From Beta vulgaris subsp. vulgaris (taxonomy: Eukaryota; Streptophyta; Magnoliopsida; Caryophyllales; Amaranthaceae), in assembly GCF_026745355.1 (NCBI RefSeq), contig NC_079208.1:60436892-60500891 (forward strand): DNA of 64,000 nucleotides, read 5' to 3'. This document shows, piece by piece, positions 11,940 to 23,426 of the stretch. The notes under the pieces were generated by a model. The model made no database searches. It had not been told where the DNA came from and saw only the letters and a list, made by a program, of their open reading frames with translations. The position numbers and the translations under genes were made by a program. Numbering within the stretch: position 1 is the stretch's first letter; every line of letters starts with the position of its first letter.

Positions 11940-14806
11940 GGGTGTTAGAAGCTTTTCGAGGCAACACAAACGATGCCCACCACCCGAGCAATCTTACAAG
12001 TGATGTCGGCACTCTTAGGAACCTTTTGTGAGAAATGAACAAATGCGGTGTTCAGAGGCTTTTCGTGGCAACACAAATGGTGCCAAACACCCGTGCAAAG
12101 TTACAAGTCACGTCGGCTTTTCTAGGAACGTTTCGGGAGAAAATATGACCAGGCTCGGAAAAATAATAAAATGTCCCAAAAACAGCCAAATTTGAAGGTT
12201 ATAATACACACTTTCGGAGTTTCCCATGGACCAAGCTTCGGACGCCACGGGATGCCTCCTAGGGACATGGGAGGTCATTGGAAAGGAGTCGTGTGGCTTG
12301 GAATGAATATATGGGATCCTTTACGTTCATTTCGAGGCAAATTTGGGCTTCACGAGAAATGAACAAATGGGGTGTTCAGATACATTTCGAGGCAATGCAA
12401 ATTGTGCCAAGTACCCGCGCAACGTTAGAAGTCATGTTGGCTTTCCTAAGAACGTTTCGGGAGAAAATATGACCAGGCCCGGAGAAGTCCGAAAATGTCT
12501 CAAAAACAGCAAAATTTGAAGGTTATAATACACGCTTTCGGACTTTCCCGGGACCCGAGTTCCGAACGCTACAGGATGCTTCCTAGGGCATGAGAGGTCA
12601 TTGGAAAAGATTCATGTGGTTTGGAACGAATATGTGGATGCATTTAAGTTTATTTCAAGACAATTTTGGGCTTCACGATAAATGAACAAATGGAGTGTTC
12701 ATAGGATTTTCGAGACAACACAAATTGTGCCAAGAACCGGCACAACGTTACAAGTCATTTCAGCACTCCTAGAAACGTTTCTGGAGAAAATATGACCATG
12801 TCCGGAAAAGTCCAAAAATATTCCAAAAAAAGCCAAAATTGAAGGTTATAATACACGTTTTCGGACTTTCTCGGGGCCGGAGCTCCGAATGCCACGGGAT
12901 GCCTCCTAGGGTCATGGGGGGTCATTGGAAAGGAGTCATGTGGCTTGGAATGAATATATGGATGCCTTTACGTTCATTTTGAGGCAATTTTAGGTTTCAC
13001 GAGAAATGAACAAATGGGGGAGTTAGAGGCTTTTCGAGGCAATGCAAATTGTGCCATGGACCCGCGCAACATTACAAGTCACATCGGCAGTCCTATGAAT
13101 GTTTAGGGAGAAAATATGACCAGGCCTGGAGAAGTCCAAAAATGTCCCAAAAACAGCCGAAATTGAAGGTTATAATACACGCTTTGGATTTATTTGTGGT
13201 CCGAGTTCCGGACACCATGGGATGCCTCCTAGGGACATGGAAGGTCACTTGAAAAGAGTCATGTGGCTTGGAACAAATATATGGATGCCTTTATGTTCAT
13301 TTCAAGACAATTTTAGGTTTCACGAGAAATGAACAAATGTGGTGTTCAAAGGCTTATCGAGGCAACACAAATTGTGCCAAGAACCGGCACAACGTCACAA
13401 GTCATTCCGGCACTCCTAGGAACATTTCAGGAGAAAATATATATGACCATGTCCGGAAAAGTCCAAAAATGTCCCAAAAACAGCCAAAATTGAAGGTTAT
13501 AATAAACACTTTCGGACTTTCTCGGGACCTGACCTTCGAATGCCACAAGATGTCTCCTAGGACCATGGCAGGTCATTGGAAAGGAGTTATGTGGCTTGAA
13601 TGAATATGTGGATGCGTTTACGTTCATTTCGAGGCAATTTCAGGTTTCACGAGAAATGAACAAATGAGGGAGTTAGAGGCTTTTCGAGACAATGCAAATT
13701 GTGTCATGGACCCGCACAACGTTACAAGTCACATCGGCACTCCTATCAATGTTTCGGGAAAAAATATGACCAGGCGTGGAGAAGTCCAAAAATGTCCCAA
13801 AAACAGCCGAAATTGGAGGTTATAATACACGCTTTCGGTCTTTCTCGGGGACCGAGTTTCGAACGCGACATGATGCTTCATAGGGACATGAGAGGTCATT
13901 GGAAAAGAGTCATGTGGCTTGTAACGAATATGCGGATGCCTTTATGTTGATTTCAAGACAATTTTGGGTTTCACGAGAAATGAACAAATGGGGTGTTCGT
14001 AGGCTTTTCAAGGCAACAAAAATTATTCCAAGAACCGGCACAACGTCACAAGTCATTTCGGCACTCCTAGGAATGTTTCAGGAGAAAATATGACCATGTC
14101 CAGAAAAGTCCAAACATATTCCAAAAAGAGCTAAAATTGAAGGTTATAATACACGCTTTCGGACTTTTTCGAGGACTGAGCTTCGAATGCCACGGGATGT
14201 CTCCTAGGGCCATGGGAGGTCATTGAAAAGGAATCATGTGGCTTGGAATGAATATATGGATGCCTTTACGTTCATTTCGAGGTAATTTTAGGTTTCACGA
14301 GAAATGAACAATGGGGGAGTTAGAGGCTTTTCGAGGCAATGCAAATTGTGCCATGGACCCGCGCAACATTACAAGTCACATCGGCACTCCTATGAATGTT
14401 TTGGGAGAAAATATGACCAGGCCTTGAGAAGTCCAAAAATGTGCCAAAAACAGCCGAAATTGAAGGTTATAATACACGCTTTTGGATTTTCTCGGGGCCC
14501 GAGCTCCTAACGTCACGGGATGCCTCCTATGGCCATGAGAGGTCATAGGAAAGGAGTCATGTTGCTTGGAACAAATATATGGATGCTTTTACGTTCTTTT
14601 CGAGGCAATTTTAGGTTTCACGAGAAATGAACAAATGAGGGTGTTCGAAAACTTTTCGAGGCAATGCAAATGGTGCCAAGCCCCCTCGCTCGCAACGTTA
14701 GAAGTCACATCGGCACTACTAAGAGTGTTTATGGAGATAATCTGACCATGTCAGAAAAGTCCAAAATGTCCCAAAAACAGCCAAAAATGTCTGGAGTTAG
14801 AGGCTT
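11940..14806 (+). repeat. Satellite-like array of about 324-bp monomers
   Basis: Using the motif AATGAACAA as an anchor, monomers start at 12034, 12358, 12681, 13005, 13328, 13655, 13979, 14303 and 14626: spacings 324, 323, 324, 323, 327, 324, 324 and 323. The first unit (from about 11940) carries an internal deletion and the last decays after about 14806. Monomers 3, 5 and 7 share a type A sequence (GTGTTC, GCCAAGAACCGGCACAAC, GACCATGTCC). Monomers 4, 6 and 8 share type B (GGAGTTAGAGGC, ATGGACCCGC, GACCAGGC). The array is therefore a 648-bp AB higher-order repeat, three times over. The 327 spacing is explained by an extra ATAT. The open frames inside repeat with the monomer and are interrupted, so they are not called as genes. 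Confidence 0.93.
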
Positions 14807-14929
14807 TATATTTCTTTTTTGAATACTTTTTATTTTTTTGAGTTTATTCTTTGATAATAAAACTATTAACTTATCATTGTGTAATATCTTGAATAATAAA
14901 ATTATGTGTGTATGAATATATAATATATT

Positions 14930-15110
14930 ATTTTCATATTTAAAAAGTAATCGAGCCTTTTCACAAGCTTTTCGAGTCGAGTTTGTCATAACTCAACTCA
15001 GCTTAGCTCGCTAATGGCTCGAGCCAAACTCGAACTTGAGACGAGATTTTAACGAGTCGAGCTCGAACGGTTCATGAACAAATCAGACTCATGATCACCC
15101 CTATTCTAGA
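14930..15110. mobile_element. Possible hAT-type element end, GCTCGAGC-rich
   Basis: Contains repeated TCGAGC, CTCGAG and GAGTCGAG motifs in both orientations and ends ATGATCACCCCTATTCTA, whose complement TAGGGGTGATCA resembles common hAT termini. The left end was not found. Confidence 0.3.
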
Positions 15111-15328
15111 ACGTTGATTTTATTGATTGATTGTGCATAATTCACGGATAGTTTGATTGTTACCTAATATAAGAGATTGCAATTGATTATTCTAATCATC
15201 GATTGAGGGCGTAATTAGACAGCACAATCAAAGGTTATATACTTGTATGACACGTGTGCAATGGCGTCCATCAGTAGTACACATGGCAAGGCGAAGCTTG
15301 GGGAGAATGGTTTTGCTGCCACATGGCG

Positions 15329-15564
15329 AGCATACTTCTTTGGGTGACACATAGGCTATTTATTCTAATTGTATATATATACTTCCTTCGTTCTGTTTTA
15401 AACGAAACGTTTTCTTTTCACGTAAATCAACACGCTTCTTTAATCATTAATAACTTTAGTTGTGCACACGTAAAAAAATATAAAAACGTTATAATTTGAT
15501 AGTATGCATCAAGACGAATCTGATAAGGTTCCACTTAATTATGTTTTTCTTATATAACGACGAT
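15329..15564. mobile_element. Right copy of the duplicated MITE segment
   Basis: Matches 11731-11934 over about 204 bp and continues (TTATGTTTTTCTTATATAACGA) into sequence also seen in the element at 35679-36106. The distal half may resume after the LTR, around 15975-16050 (GATAAATAAATAGTGTCATT...TTTCATTTAAAAC), suggesting the LTR landed inside this MITE. Confidence 0.6.
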
Positions 15565-15958
15565 TGTTTCTGCTAAGAAATTGAGGGTGATCACAAATGA
15601 TGATGTGTGCTGAGAGACTTGATGTAGGCCCCAAGAAGGTATGTCTGAGCTCCGTTGTCCGTACGTCGGAATCCTACAAAACAAGGTTAGCCTACCCCGG
15701 GGTGGTCCCGGGATCACCCCTCCGACGCTCAAGTCAGTTGATGATTGAGGTAGAGAGAGAAAGGGATCAATGTAGAGAGAGATGCTCTCGTTTTTGTAGC
15801 TTAGAATTGCGTACCTTTGTCTGATGAGACAACCCCTATTTATAAAGGATAGGAGCCCCAATAAACGAGGGTATTTTAGTCAGCTCCAGCTGGTGGAGGA
15901 TTTGCTTCCCTAGATGTAGGGGTATTTTAGTAACTTTGTCATAGGTGAGCTGGTCCAA
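15565..15958 (-). mobile_element. Probable solo LTR of a plant LTR retrotransposon
   Basis: Read on the minus strand, it has a TATA-like TTTATAAATAGGGG, CT-rich leader sequence, then TGACTTGAGCGTCGGAGGG and a CCCCGGGG-type block, and ends near TTTCTTAGCAGAAACA. The GACTTGAGCGTCGGAG stretch is a recurring part of many plant LTRs (established knowledge, from memory). There is no internal coding region, so it looks like a solo LTR or fragment. Ends were placed by TG...CA and are approximate; no clean target duplication was seen. Confidence 0.6.
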
Positions 15959-16626
15959 AAAATGAGCCCAAACAAAATGAATTGGAATCAAAATTGATAA
16001 ATAAATAGTGTCATTTCATCTTATGTTTCATTTAAAACTATTGCCATTTCTCAACTCAAAAGTGAGATTACCACATTACTCGGCTAGGAAAAGAGAATTT
16101 TATGTTTAATAATTACCCATTAAACAATCTAAAAACTATGGACGAGTGTTTGCATGTTTATTGGCCATTATACTATCTTGTAGTCTTAAAAGTCAAAGAT
16201 AAGAACAAGGAAACACTAAGAATAATCCAGTAATGAAAGGATAAAATATTTTTTCATTTACCACCATAATATCATCAACAAGTGAATAGATTGATTCCCA
16301 ATTGCAAACCAACCATTATACATTGCTGAGTAGCTTCACATAATCTAAAGTTTACACATGCAAAAGGTTGGAACAAGGGAGGAAAGAAAAGATATATTAT
16401 ACTATATGCATATGTTTGTCACTTCAAACTTTTTGTGGAGTATATATAGGTGAGAATCGTGGAAGTGTCTAGGTAAATCCTTATCATGGCATCAATTTCT
16501 CATTAAGTTATTCTTTTTGTTATAAGTCTAGTTTACAGATCTAATTGTTAATACTATATATAATATTTATACGTACACATAGCTAGCATCCATCTTGGAA
16601 ATTGTTTAGTATGTTGTATGCGCCAT
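15959..16626. other. Non-genic stretch
   Basis: AT-rich, with the possible distal MITE half at its start. Otherwise nothing recognisable. Confidence 0.4.
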
Positions 16627-16800
16627 TTTTTTTTTTGAAATACGGAAATGAATTAAGCATTAATGGCTAAAAGCCTTAGTACAAACTCGTCCCATAAGTT
16701 CAAAATATAACTAGGTGGGGTGGACATAAACCTAGTTACATTAACATCTAAGTTATCCTTCCTTCCTTTGCTAGCTTATCCGCAATTTGGTATGCTCGAT
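16627..16800 (-). mobile_element. 5'-truncated LINE tail with RNase H remnant
   Basis: Minus-strand translation gives AYQIADKLAKEG, the conserved end of the RNase H domain carried by many plant LINEs, followed by stops and then an A-rich tail (T run at 16627-16637 on the plus strand). It is a dead fragment. Confidence 0.55.
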
Positions 16801-18240
16801 TTTTTTATATGTATCTTTTTAAGAAAGAAAACTACTAGATCAACCTCGATGATGATGCATGTTATGCTCGATTTTTTCCTACAGGTTTAGTCGGCGTTCA
16901 CAAGGGACGATTTGTCTAGACTAAGCGACTAAGCGAGTTGTCCACTTGTCCATACTAAGCTCACAAACAACGGCCTATAAGTGACGAGGAGGGAAAAACT
17001 TTGTCTACCCATTGGGTAATCTACCGACTAGAGATAGACATTAATAATAAGTGAAGTCCAACTCAACAAAATTATTTATTTTTTAATTGTCTGTTTCTAA
17101 TGGGTAGTCTATTCAGTGAGTAGATGTAGCAATCCTCGTGAGAAATACATGAGTCAAGGGAGCCGTTATTGGAACGTGTCAAGGAATATAAATACAAGAG
17201 ATATCACAAGATATAACGACTACATTCACTTGAGACCAAACACTTAGAGCAATTACAAACAATATTGTTTCCTTTCATTAATTTTCCTTAGATTACATTT
17301 CTACTATAAAGATACACTAATAATTCCTAGCATTAGATCTGTATTGACTATCGTATTCCATTGACGATAGTTGCATTAGTGAATTGGTGGACTCATAGCC
17401 ACCAGCGATATTTTTACCCATTTTCATTAGGGTTTTTCCGCGTCAACATTTCATTGTGTTCTTCCTTGGTTCCCCCTCTTGCTAATTCGTCATATAATTA
17501 AGTTGTAGAAGTCTCACTAGATCAAGGGAAGATTTTCACCTAAGAAATGCAACTCCAGTCTCCAACTCATATATCTCTTTTTCTTCATCAATATTTATAT
17601 CATAAATGCTGCCTATAAAAAGATATGGTAATGGGAATGTATACCGAAAAAAATATTTACAGTAACTATGGACAAGTGTAAGTGTAAACATTGATAAAGT
17701 GATTTTCTTTACAAAAATACTATACTTAACGATAAACAAGTATAACCATAATATCTCAATCAATATGACTTTAATTTCTTACTTAGATAAAAATCGAATA
17801 CGATGAAGTTTTATGAACTTTGACCACTGAAATAATATTTGCTCAATTCTTTATAAAATAAATTGCTAGCTTGATATGGGTATTTGAAAAATTGGTAAAA
17901 AAAAAAGAAAAAAAAGGAGAAGAAATTAGGGTTTACATGAAAAATTGGTATAAACAGCTTCAACATCTTGCAGGCCTAAATCTTTGGTGAATAATTTTTT
18001 TCTTCTGTCAGACTTAACTTAAACCTAGTCTCATCACCAACCATGGTGATAACATTAATTCGAACCTCCTGTTTAACCCTTGTGTAGGAATATGTATCAT
18101 ATTCGCTAACAAATCGAGCAATCAAAGTATAATATACGGAGGAATTAAGAATTAAAGTAATAAAGAACACAAGAAGATTTGACGTGGAAACCCTTAAATA
18201 GGGAGAAAACCACGAACAGTACTGCACTAGGACTCTGATT
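16801..18240. other. Non-genic stretch
   Basis: AT-rich. Short minus-strand open frames (17536-17763, 17976-18227) show no domain. Nothing further could be supported. Confidence 0.4.
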
Positions 18241-18279
18241 TCGATTTTCCGATTTTTTAACGCCTCCGATACATATTCT

Positions 18280-18840
18280 TACAAATGGTATAAGAGTGGA
18301 CTACTGTTGAGCTGGAACGTTCATACAATGGTGTCGAGGACCCAATGGTCGACTTGTTGGAGCACACAGGGTGCAAAGTGGTGTAGCTCTAGGGCGTGGG
18401 TACGACACAAGTCTTTGGTGGTATTTTGTATGGTTCTCGAAGATAGGTGACTCAGTTAATGCATGTGCATGCAATTGTAGAGAATAAAATGACTGGGGTG
18501 CAACCTAGAAGCATGGAGCGAAAACATGTGGGTTGGCGGGCATAGCTTGGAAGCATGGTGCATGAGATCTAAAAAGGTGTGGAGGCTCTTAGTATGACCT
18601 CACGATGGGAAATCTGTGCTCGATATATGCCTTGTGTCTTAAAGTCTTCCTGATCGATATTGTGGTGGTCAGGCGTCGTGTTCCGCTGGTTGGCGATACA
18701 TCCCAAGTCCCACATTGGAGATATAAGAAGGAGTTACCTTAGTTTGTAAGAGTTAACCAATTATATTATATATTATGAGGCCTTTTGGAAAGGAGCCAAA
18801 AAGACTATCATACTAATGATGAAGTTATTGGTGGACTTGC
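18280..18840 (+). mobile_element. LTR-retroelement or TRIM remnant
   Basis: ATGGTATAAGAGTGG at about 18286-18300 resembles a primer-binding site for initiator methionine tRNA (usual TGGTATCAGAGC). About 420 bp downstream is AGTCCCACATTGGAGATATA, followed by TATA-like and GAGGCCTTTTGGAAA sequence, a combination often seen in plant LTR or TRIM promoters. No coding region lies between. The exact limits are unknown. Confidence 0.4.
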
Positions 18841-18890
18841 AAGCCCTACACCCCCCTCTCTTTATGCTCTGCTTCCCAAAACACTAATAA

Positions 18891-18989
18891 TACTTCCTCC
18901 GTTTTCAAAAAGATGCATGCAACAAAGGAATGTTTCATGTCTCACATAAAATACCCTTTTGTTGCATCCTTTTGAAAATGGAAGAAGTA
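18891..18989. mobile_element. Small Stowaway-type MITE, 95 bp
   Basis: CTTCCTCCGTTTTCAAAAAG on the left and CTTTTGAAAATGGAAGAAG on the right are inverted repeats with TA flanks (18891-18892, 18988-18989). The arms continue as GATGCATGCAACAAA and TTTGTTGCATC, so nearly the whole element folds into one hairpin. Confidence 0.8.
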
Positions 18990-21135
18990 CTTCAGTTAAA
19001 GAAAATAATTCAAAGTGGTGGTTTAAATTAAATATCATGTTGAATGTACAATTAAGTTCATGATATTCAACTGAATATCTTAAATTCAAGAAAAAAAAAT
19101 TTAAACTTATATGATATTGGAGTTGTTTTTTTTAAAAAAAATTCAATATCCCCTATTCTAAAATACTAATATCTAATATGTCATCCAAGACGTATATATA
19201 CAAATTTGTCAAAACTCGAATAATGTCCCTATTTTTTGATTGAGTTTATCTCATAATCTCGGACTATCCTAATATTTCTATGGGCCTTTAGACGTATTTA
19301 GTAAATTAATTTGGTTGACATGTTTTTTTAATTCTTTGATTTGTACTCACATACGTACTTGAGATTAATATTGATCATATTCATAACTTGTTCATCTTAT
19401 CACTTTTTATACCAATCTAGTAATTCGAAAAGATCCTCCTCGAAAGTCTTCTTAAAGGTTCGAGATTAATTTTGAGACCGATAGAGTATATGGGGGCATA
19501 ATTTAATACAATTGGAATTAGCATATATACTAAAGAAACACAAACAAACTAAAATCCATAAAGAATGTAATTAAATCAGAATCATACTGGTGGAAAATAA
19601 TTAGGTTATATCAATTCTAAATAAAGAAAATAGAGATTTAAAACGTCTAGTTGTAACTTGTAACATTAGGACTGGTAGCCATTAAGTGCTTCAATCTTCT
19701 ATCTATAGTAATACATTCTTGTCATTTACTAATTTAAGCAAGAAAAAGTGACACAAGATTGAATCTTTTTCAATGAAATGACGACTCACCACTAAGTCAC
19801 TAATTCCATTACTACATATATATTCCCTTTGTATTTGGACATTTATTTTATTAATGGTGGAATTACTTTATACTCCAAATTATGTGTTAATCAAGGTGTA
19901 AGCTTACAAAATAATGGTTTGGTTATATATAGAGATTCTGTTGAGAACCATTTCATAATTTGCATGCTTTATGTTTAGAGTTTTGCCGCTTCTGCAAAAG
20001 TCCCTAGTGCCTTTAATAGCTTGAGAATGTAAGGCAATTTCTACTTAAATTCGTCTTGTCCAGTCCACATTATATAAATATTTGGATTTGTGAAAAGGCA
20101 GGAGAAAAGAAATTCCACGTTGAAACTCTTCTAGAGAAATCTAATATTAAGGGTTCCGTTTTTTTAGACTGAATTAATGAAAATTCGGTTCAGTTCAGAC
20201 AAATTCGATTCAGTTTAATTAGTTTTCTCTCATAGTTTTAATTCAATTTAATGCAATTTAATTATGCCAGTTTAATTAAATTAAGTTCAGTTTAATTGTT
20301 TAGATGACATATAAATATATATGACATGTAGTAGAATTTCATGCTAAGTAAAAGTGGAATTATTTAGTCGATTTTACTAAAAGTTGTATTTGATATAGAA
20401 CCTTTTGATTTAGTCGATTTTAGTATATAATTATTTTATCCTAATCAGTTTAGGATTGATGGTTTGTATCTATTACCTTTCTTAGTTTTGTTAGGTCTCC
20501 TCCTAGGAAGTTTTCTTTCATGCATAAACCACTTTTTTACCCTTCATACTTTGGTAACGAGTTGGTTTGGTGCAGTTTGGGACATAATGACCCAAACCAA
20601 ATCACAAAATAACGGTTTAACATATTCTCAAGTCAAACCGCACTGCGTCAAACGGTTTGGTTCAGTACAGTTTGTAGTATAACCTTATTTTGTGATAAGT
20701 GCTTATAATTTGCAATGAATGTTTTTTTTTTTATTAATGTCACAAACGTTATTAGTAATTTCTCAAATTGTGTTTAGCTTCCCTCCTTACTTTGCCCATT
20801 AGTTTTTAAAAAACTAAAATCAAACCAACATTTTTCTGTTTTGTAACACGAGTTTTATAATTTGCGGCATATGATGTCGTTTAATTCTTAAAAATTAAAA
20901 TCAAACCCAAACCGCAAAATGTGATAGTCAAAATCTTAATCATCCATATTTTGAAATTGTAAACCAATCCAAACTAGATAAAATAGGTTGATTTGCGGTT
21001 TCTTTATCCAGATCATACTCCGAAGTGTCCTACCTGGAGGATTGAAGTTTCGTTGAAAGTGAAACTCTTATAATTATCTTTTCACTGTTCATGTATTCTA
21101 TTTTGACCGTAAATTAGGACCATATACACATGTAT
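18990..21135. other. Non-genic stretch
   Basis: AT-rich. At 20150-20300 there are repeated TTCAGTTTAATT-type motifs, and at 20560-21010 repeated AACCGCA and GGTTTGG motifs, both like degraded inverted-repeat elements. No termini were confirmed, and the frame at 20464-20682 is not supported. Confidence 0.4.
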
Positions 21136-21250
21136 GATAGCCATAATCAAACTTGCTTGGTGGAGGTGGTACTTTGAGGTCACAAGTTCGAAACCTACTA
21201 CCTACTTGTGTTTAGGAATAGAGATTTTCATATAAACCTTTTTTTTTTGT
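21136..21250 (+). mobile_element. Possible SINE
   Basis: TTGCTTGGTGGAGGTGGTAC resembles a tRNA box A region and CACAAGTTCGAAACC a box B, spaced as in a tRNA gene, followed by a T run at about 21239-21249. No target duplication was found. Confidence 0.4.
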
Positions 21251-22845
21251 CATCTAGTGCATTAAAATAAACAAAGAGCTTTCAGGTTCCATCACTTTTC
21301 ATATATTAAATTATTAGTACATATTTACATGTGTTATATATCCAATACATTACATAAGTAAGTGTGCTATTTTGTCCTTTGTGTTCGATAATCAATATTG
21401 ACCATCACCAAGTATTTGCTCAATCCTTGCAAGTTGCAAGGAGGGTTTGATTCATTTCCGTCACAAAGTGAGATTAAAGTCGGCGTAATTGATTAAGGAT
21501 TTGATTCTTTCCTCTTATAAATTGAGATCGCTAAATTTCTCGCACTTGTGCAAGGAACATTCATCTTATTTTTTTAAAAATAGTTTCTCTTATACCACAA
21601 GAAAACAAAGCACCTACTAACTCAATATAACTATGAAAATTTAAAAAATAAAATGGGAAAGGGATAAATAATAAGGGAAATGAAAGAAGTAATATTTAAA
21701 AGATGTTTAATCCGATAAAATCATTGGAAATTTGTTGGTAGTCATATTTATAGGAAATTTAGTGGTCTGAATTAATTTGAAAGATAATATATGGATCATA
21801 ATCATTTTGAAGAGCTGAATTTTCATCTTAATATACTTTTTACATTTTGAAATAAATAAAATAATTTTCTCTTTTATGTAAGAGTTTTTTGAAATCGTTT
21901 CATTTATTTCAGAATGAAGGAGGAAGTATTAAGATCTTCGTAGAATTGAGGGAACGAGGTAAGTGAAACAGTTAAATTGAGGGAATGAGGTAAGCTTAGG
22001 CCTTAGAGTTTGAGGTTGTACGGACACTCTTTTGTACTTGTGTTTTGTCCACTTTGAATTAACCAGGCAAAATCCACTTTGAATATCTTAGGCTATATTC
22101 TGATCCCCATTATTATTGGAAATTATTACTTATTTGTATAAAATCTAATTTGACCTATTAGTTTAGAAAAATTTAGATCATACCTTTTAAAAATTGTTTA
22201 TTAATTACTAAATATTTTTAATTTTGTATTAGTAAAAATGATGAAAATTAGATTTTCGAAAATAATATGTCGCAACAATTTCAACAACAACCCACATGAA
22301 CATATTTTTCATTATAAATTGACATAAAAATATGGTCAAATTCAGTCATACAACTATAACAAACTAGACTAGATGAAACTAGAAAAGGTTAGACCAAACC
22401 AATTTTAGATCTTTGAAAATGTAGACCATATCACCTTATTTCAGGTGAAATGAATAGGCGTAATAGTCAACAAAAAGTTATTTCCTTTTGTTTTTCAAGG
22501 CCACACTCCATAAATTTGATCATCAATTATCATGAATATATGAAGAAATAAATTATCACATGGGATATTATTGTTATATTTTATCTCATTGTGCATTGCA
22601 AAATATCAACTATTATAACATCTACTACTCCCTAATTGCCTTCATTTATAATTAATTACAATCCTAATCCAAAAAAATAGTAAAACATTGAAGACATGAT
22701 TACCTTATAGACAGAAAGACGTCGCTTCTTTAAAGAGTTTCACTATCTAACCAAATTTAAAAGCTAAATTCTTGTTTCATGAGTCTCAATGAGGTAAATC
22801 TATAAAATTCTAAGGGTAAAATCTACAACAACTTTATTTGCTCAT

Positions 22846-23075
22846 TTAGGACCCGTTCAGTATTATTTTGATTTTCTGTTTTTTGGTTTTTTGATTTTCA
22901 AAGTCATATGATATATGTATTATAATGAATAAAAAATTAGTCAAATCTATTGCGAACATGATGGTTTTCAAAACTGACAACTAAAAAGTGAAAACCACTT
23001 TTTCTAGTTTCCTATTTATGTTTTTTAATTTTCAAAAAAAATTGAAAACAAAAAACGATAACGAACGAGTCCTTA
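22846..23075. mobile_element. Tourist-type MITE upstream of the CEN-like gene
   Basis: The body 22849-23072 begins GGACCCGTTCAGTATT and ends ACGAACGAGTCC (inverted ends GGACCCGTTC and GGACTCGTTC), with TTA at 22846-22848 and 23073-23075. The arms are rich in TTTTGATTTTC and GAAAACAAAAA, complementary to each other. It lies about 350 bp before the start codon of the CEN-like gene, within its likely promoter. Confidence 0.75.
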
Positions 23076-23291
23076 GCCAACAAAACTAAACTATTTAGAT
23101 TTTATTTTTCCTGAAAGAGTGTAGCATGGAAGATACCATAACACACCAATATTCCAATCAATAATAATACATACATACACTTATATATCTTTCAAAGCTA
23201 TGTATGCTAAACTCCTTGCCCCCACCAACCCCTCTTCTTTTCTAGTATTTCTTTTTTCCTTATGTTCAATCATTATAGCTTTCTCGTACCA

Positions 23292-23304
23292 CTATATATA
23301 TAAT
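23292..23304 (+). promoter_or_regulatory. Probable TATA box of the CEN-like gene
   Basis: CTATATATATAAT lies about 125 bp before the ATG, followed by a pyrimidine-rich leader (TTTCTTTCTCTCTC) typical of a plant 5' UTR. The transcription start would be near 23325-23335 by usual spacing. Confidence 0.6.
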
Positions 23305-23426
23305 GAGATCATCTTCATCACCAGTGCAATAATCCAAACTTTCTTCCTCAAAACACATACATAAACTTTCTTTCTCTCTCTTTTTTTCTCCATTAATTTC
23401 TTCCTGAAAACTTACAAGTTTAGAAA

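Noticed and set aside
12171..14510. Several open frames inside the tandem array with shared protein sequence (SQKQPKLKVIIHAFG-like)
   Set aside because: They recur because the DNA monomer recurs, lie in shifting frames, and are broken by stops; no start context or family supports a protein.
18705..18780. A U-snRNA gene behind the TCCCACATTGG motif
   Set aside because: The downstream sequence does not resemble any spliceosomal snRNA and the motif deviates from the consensus.
22086..22458. A Tourist MITE between GGCTATATTCTGATC and GAATAGGCG
   Set aside because: The flanking trinucleotides are TTA and TAA rather than a direct repeat, and the inverted ends match poorly.
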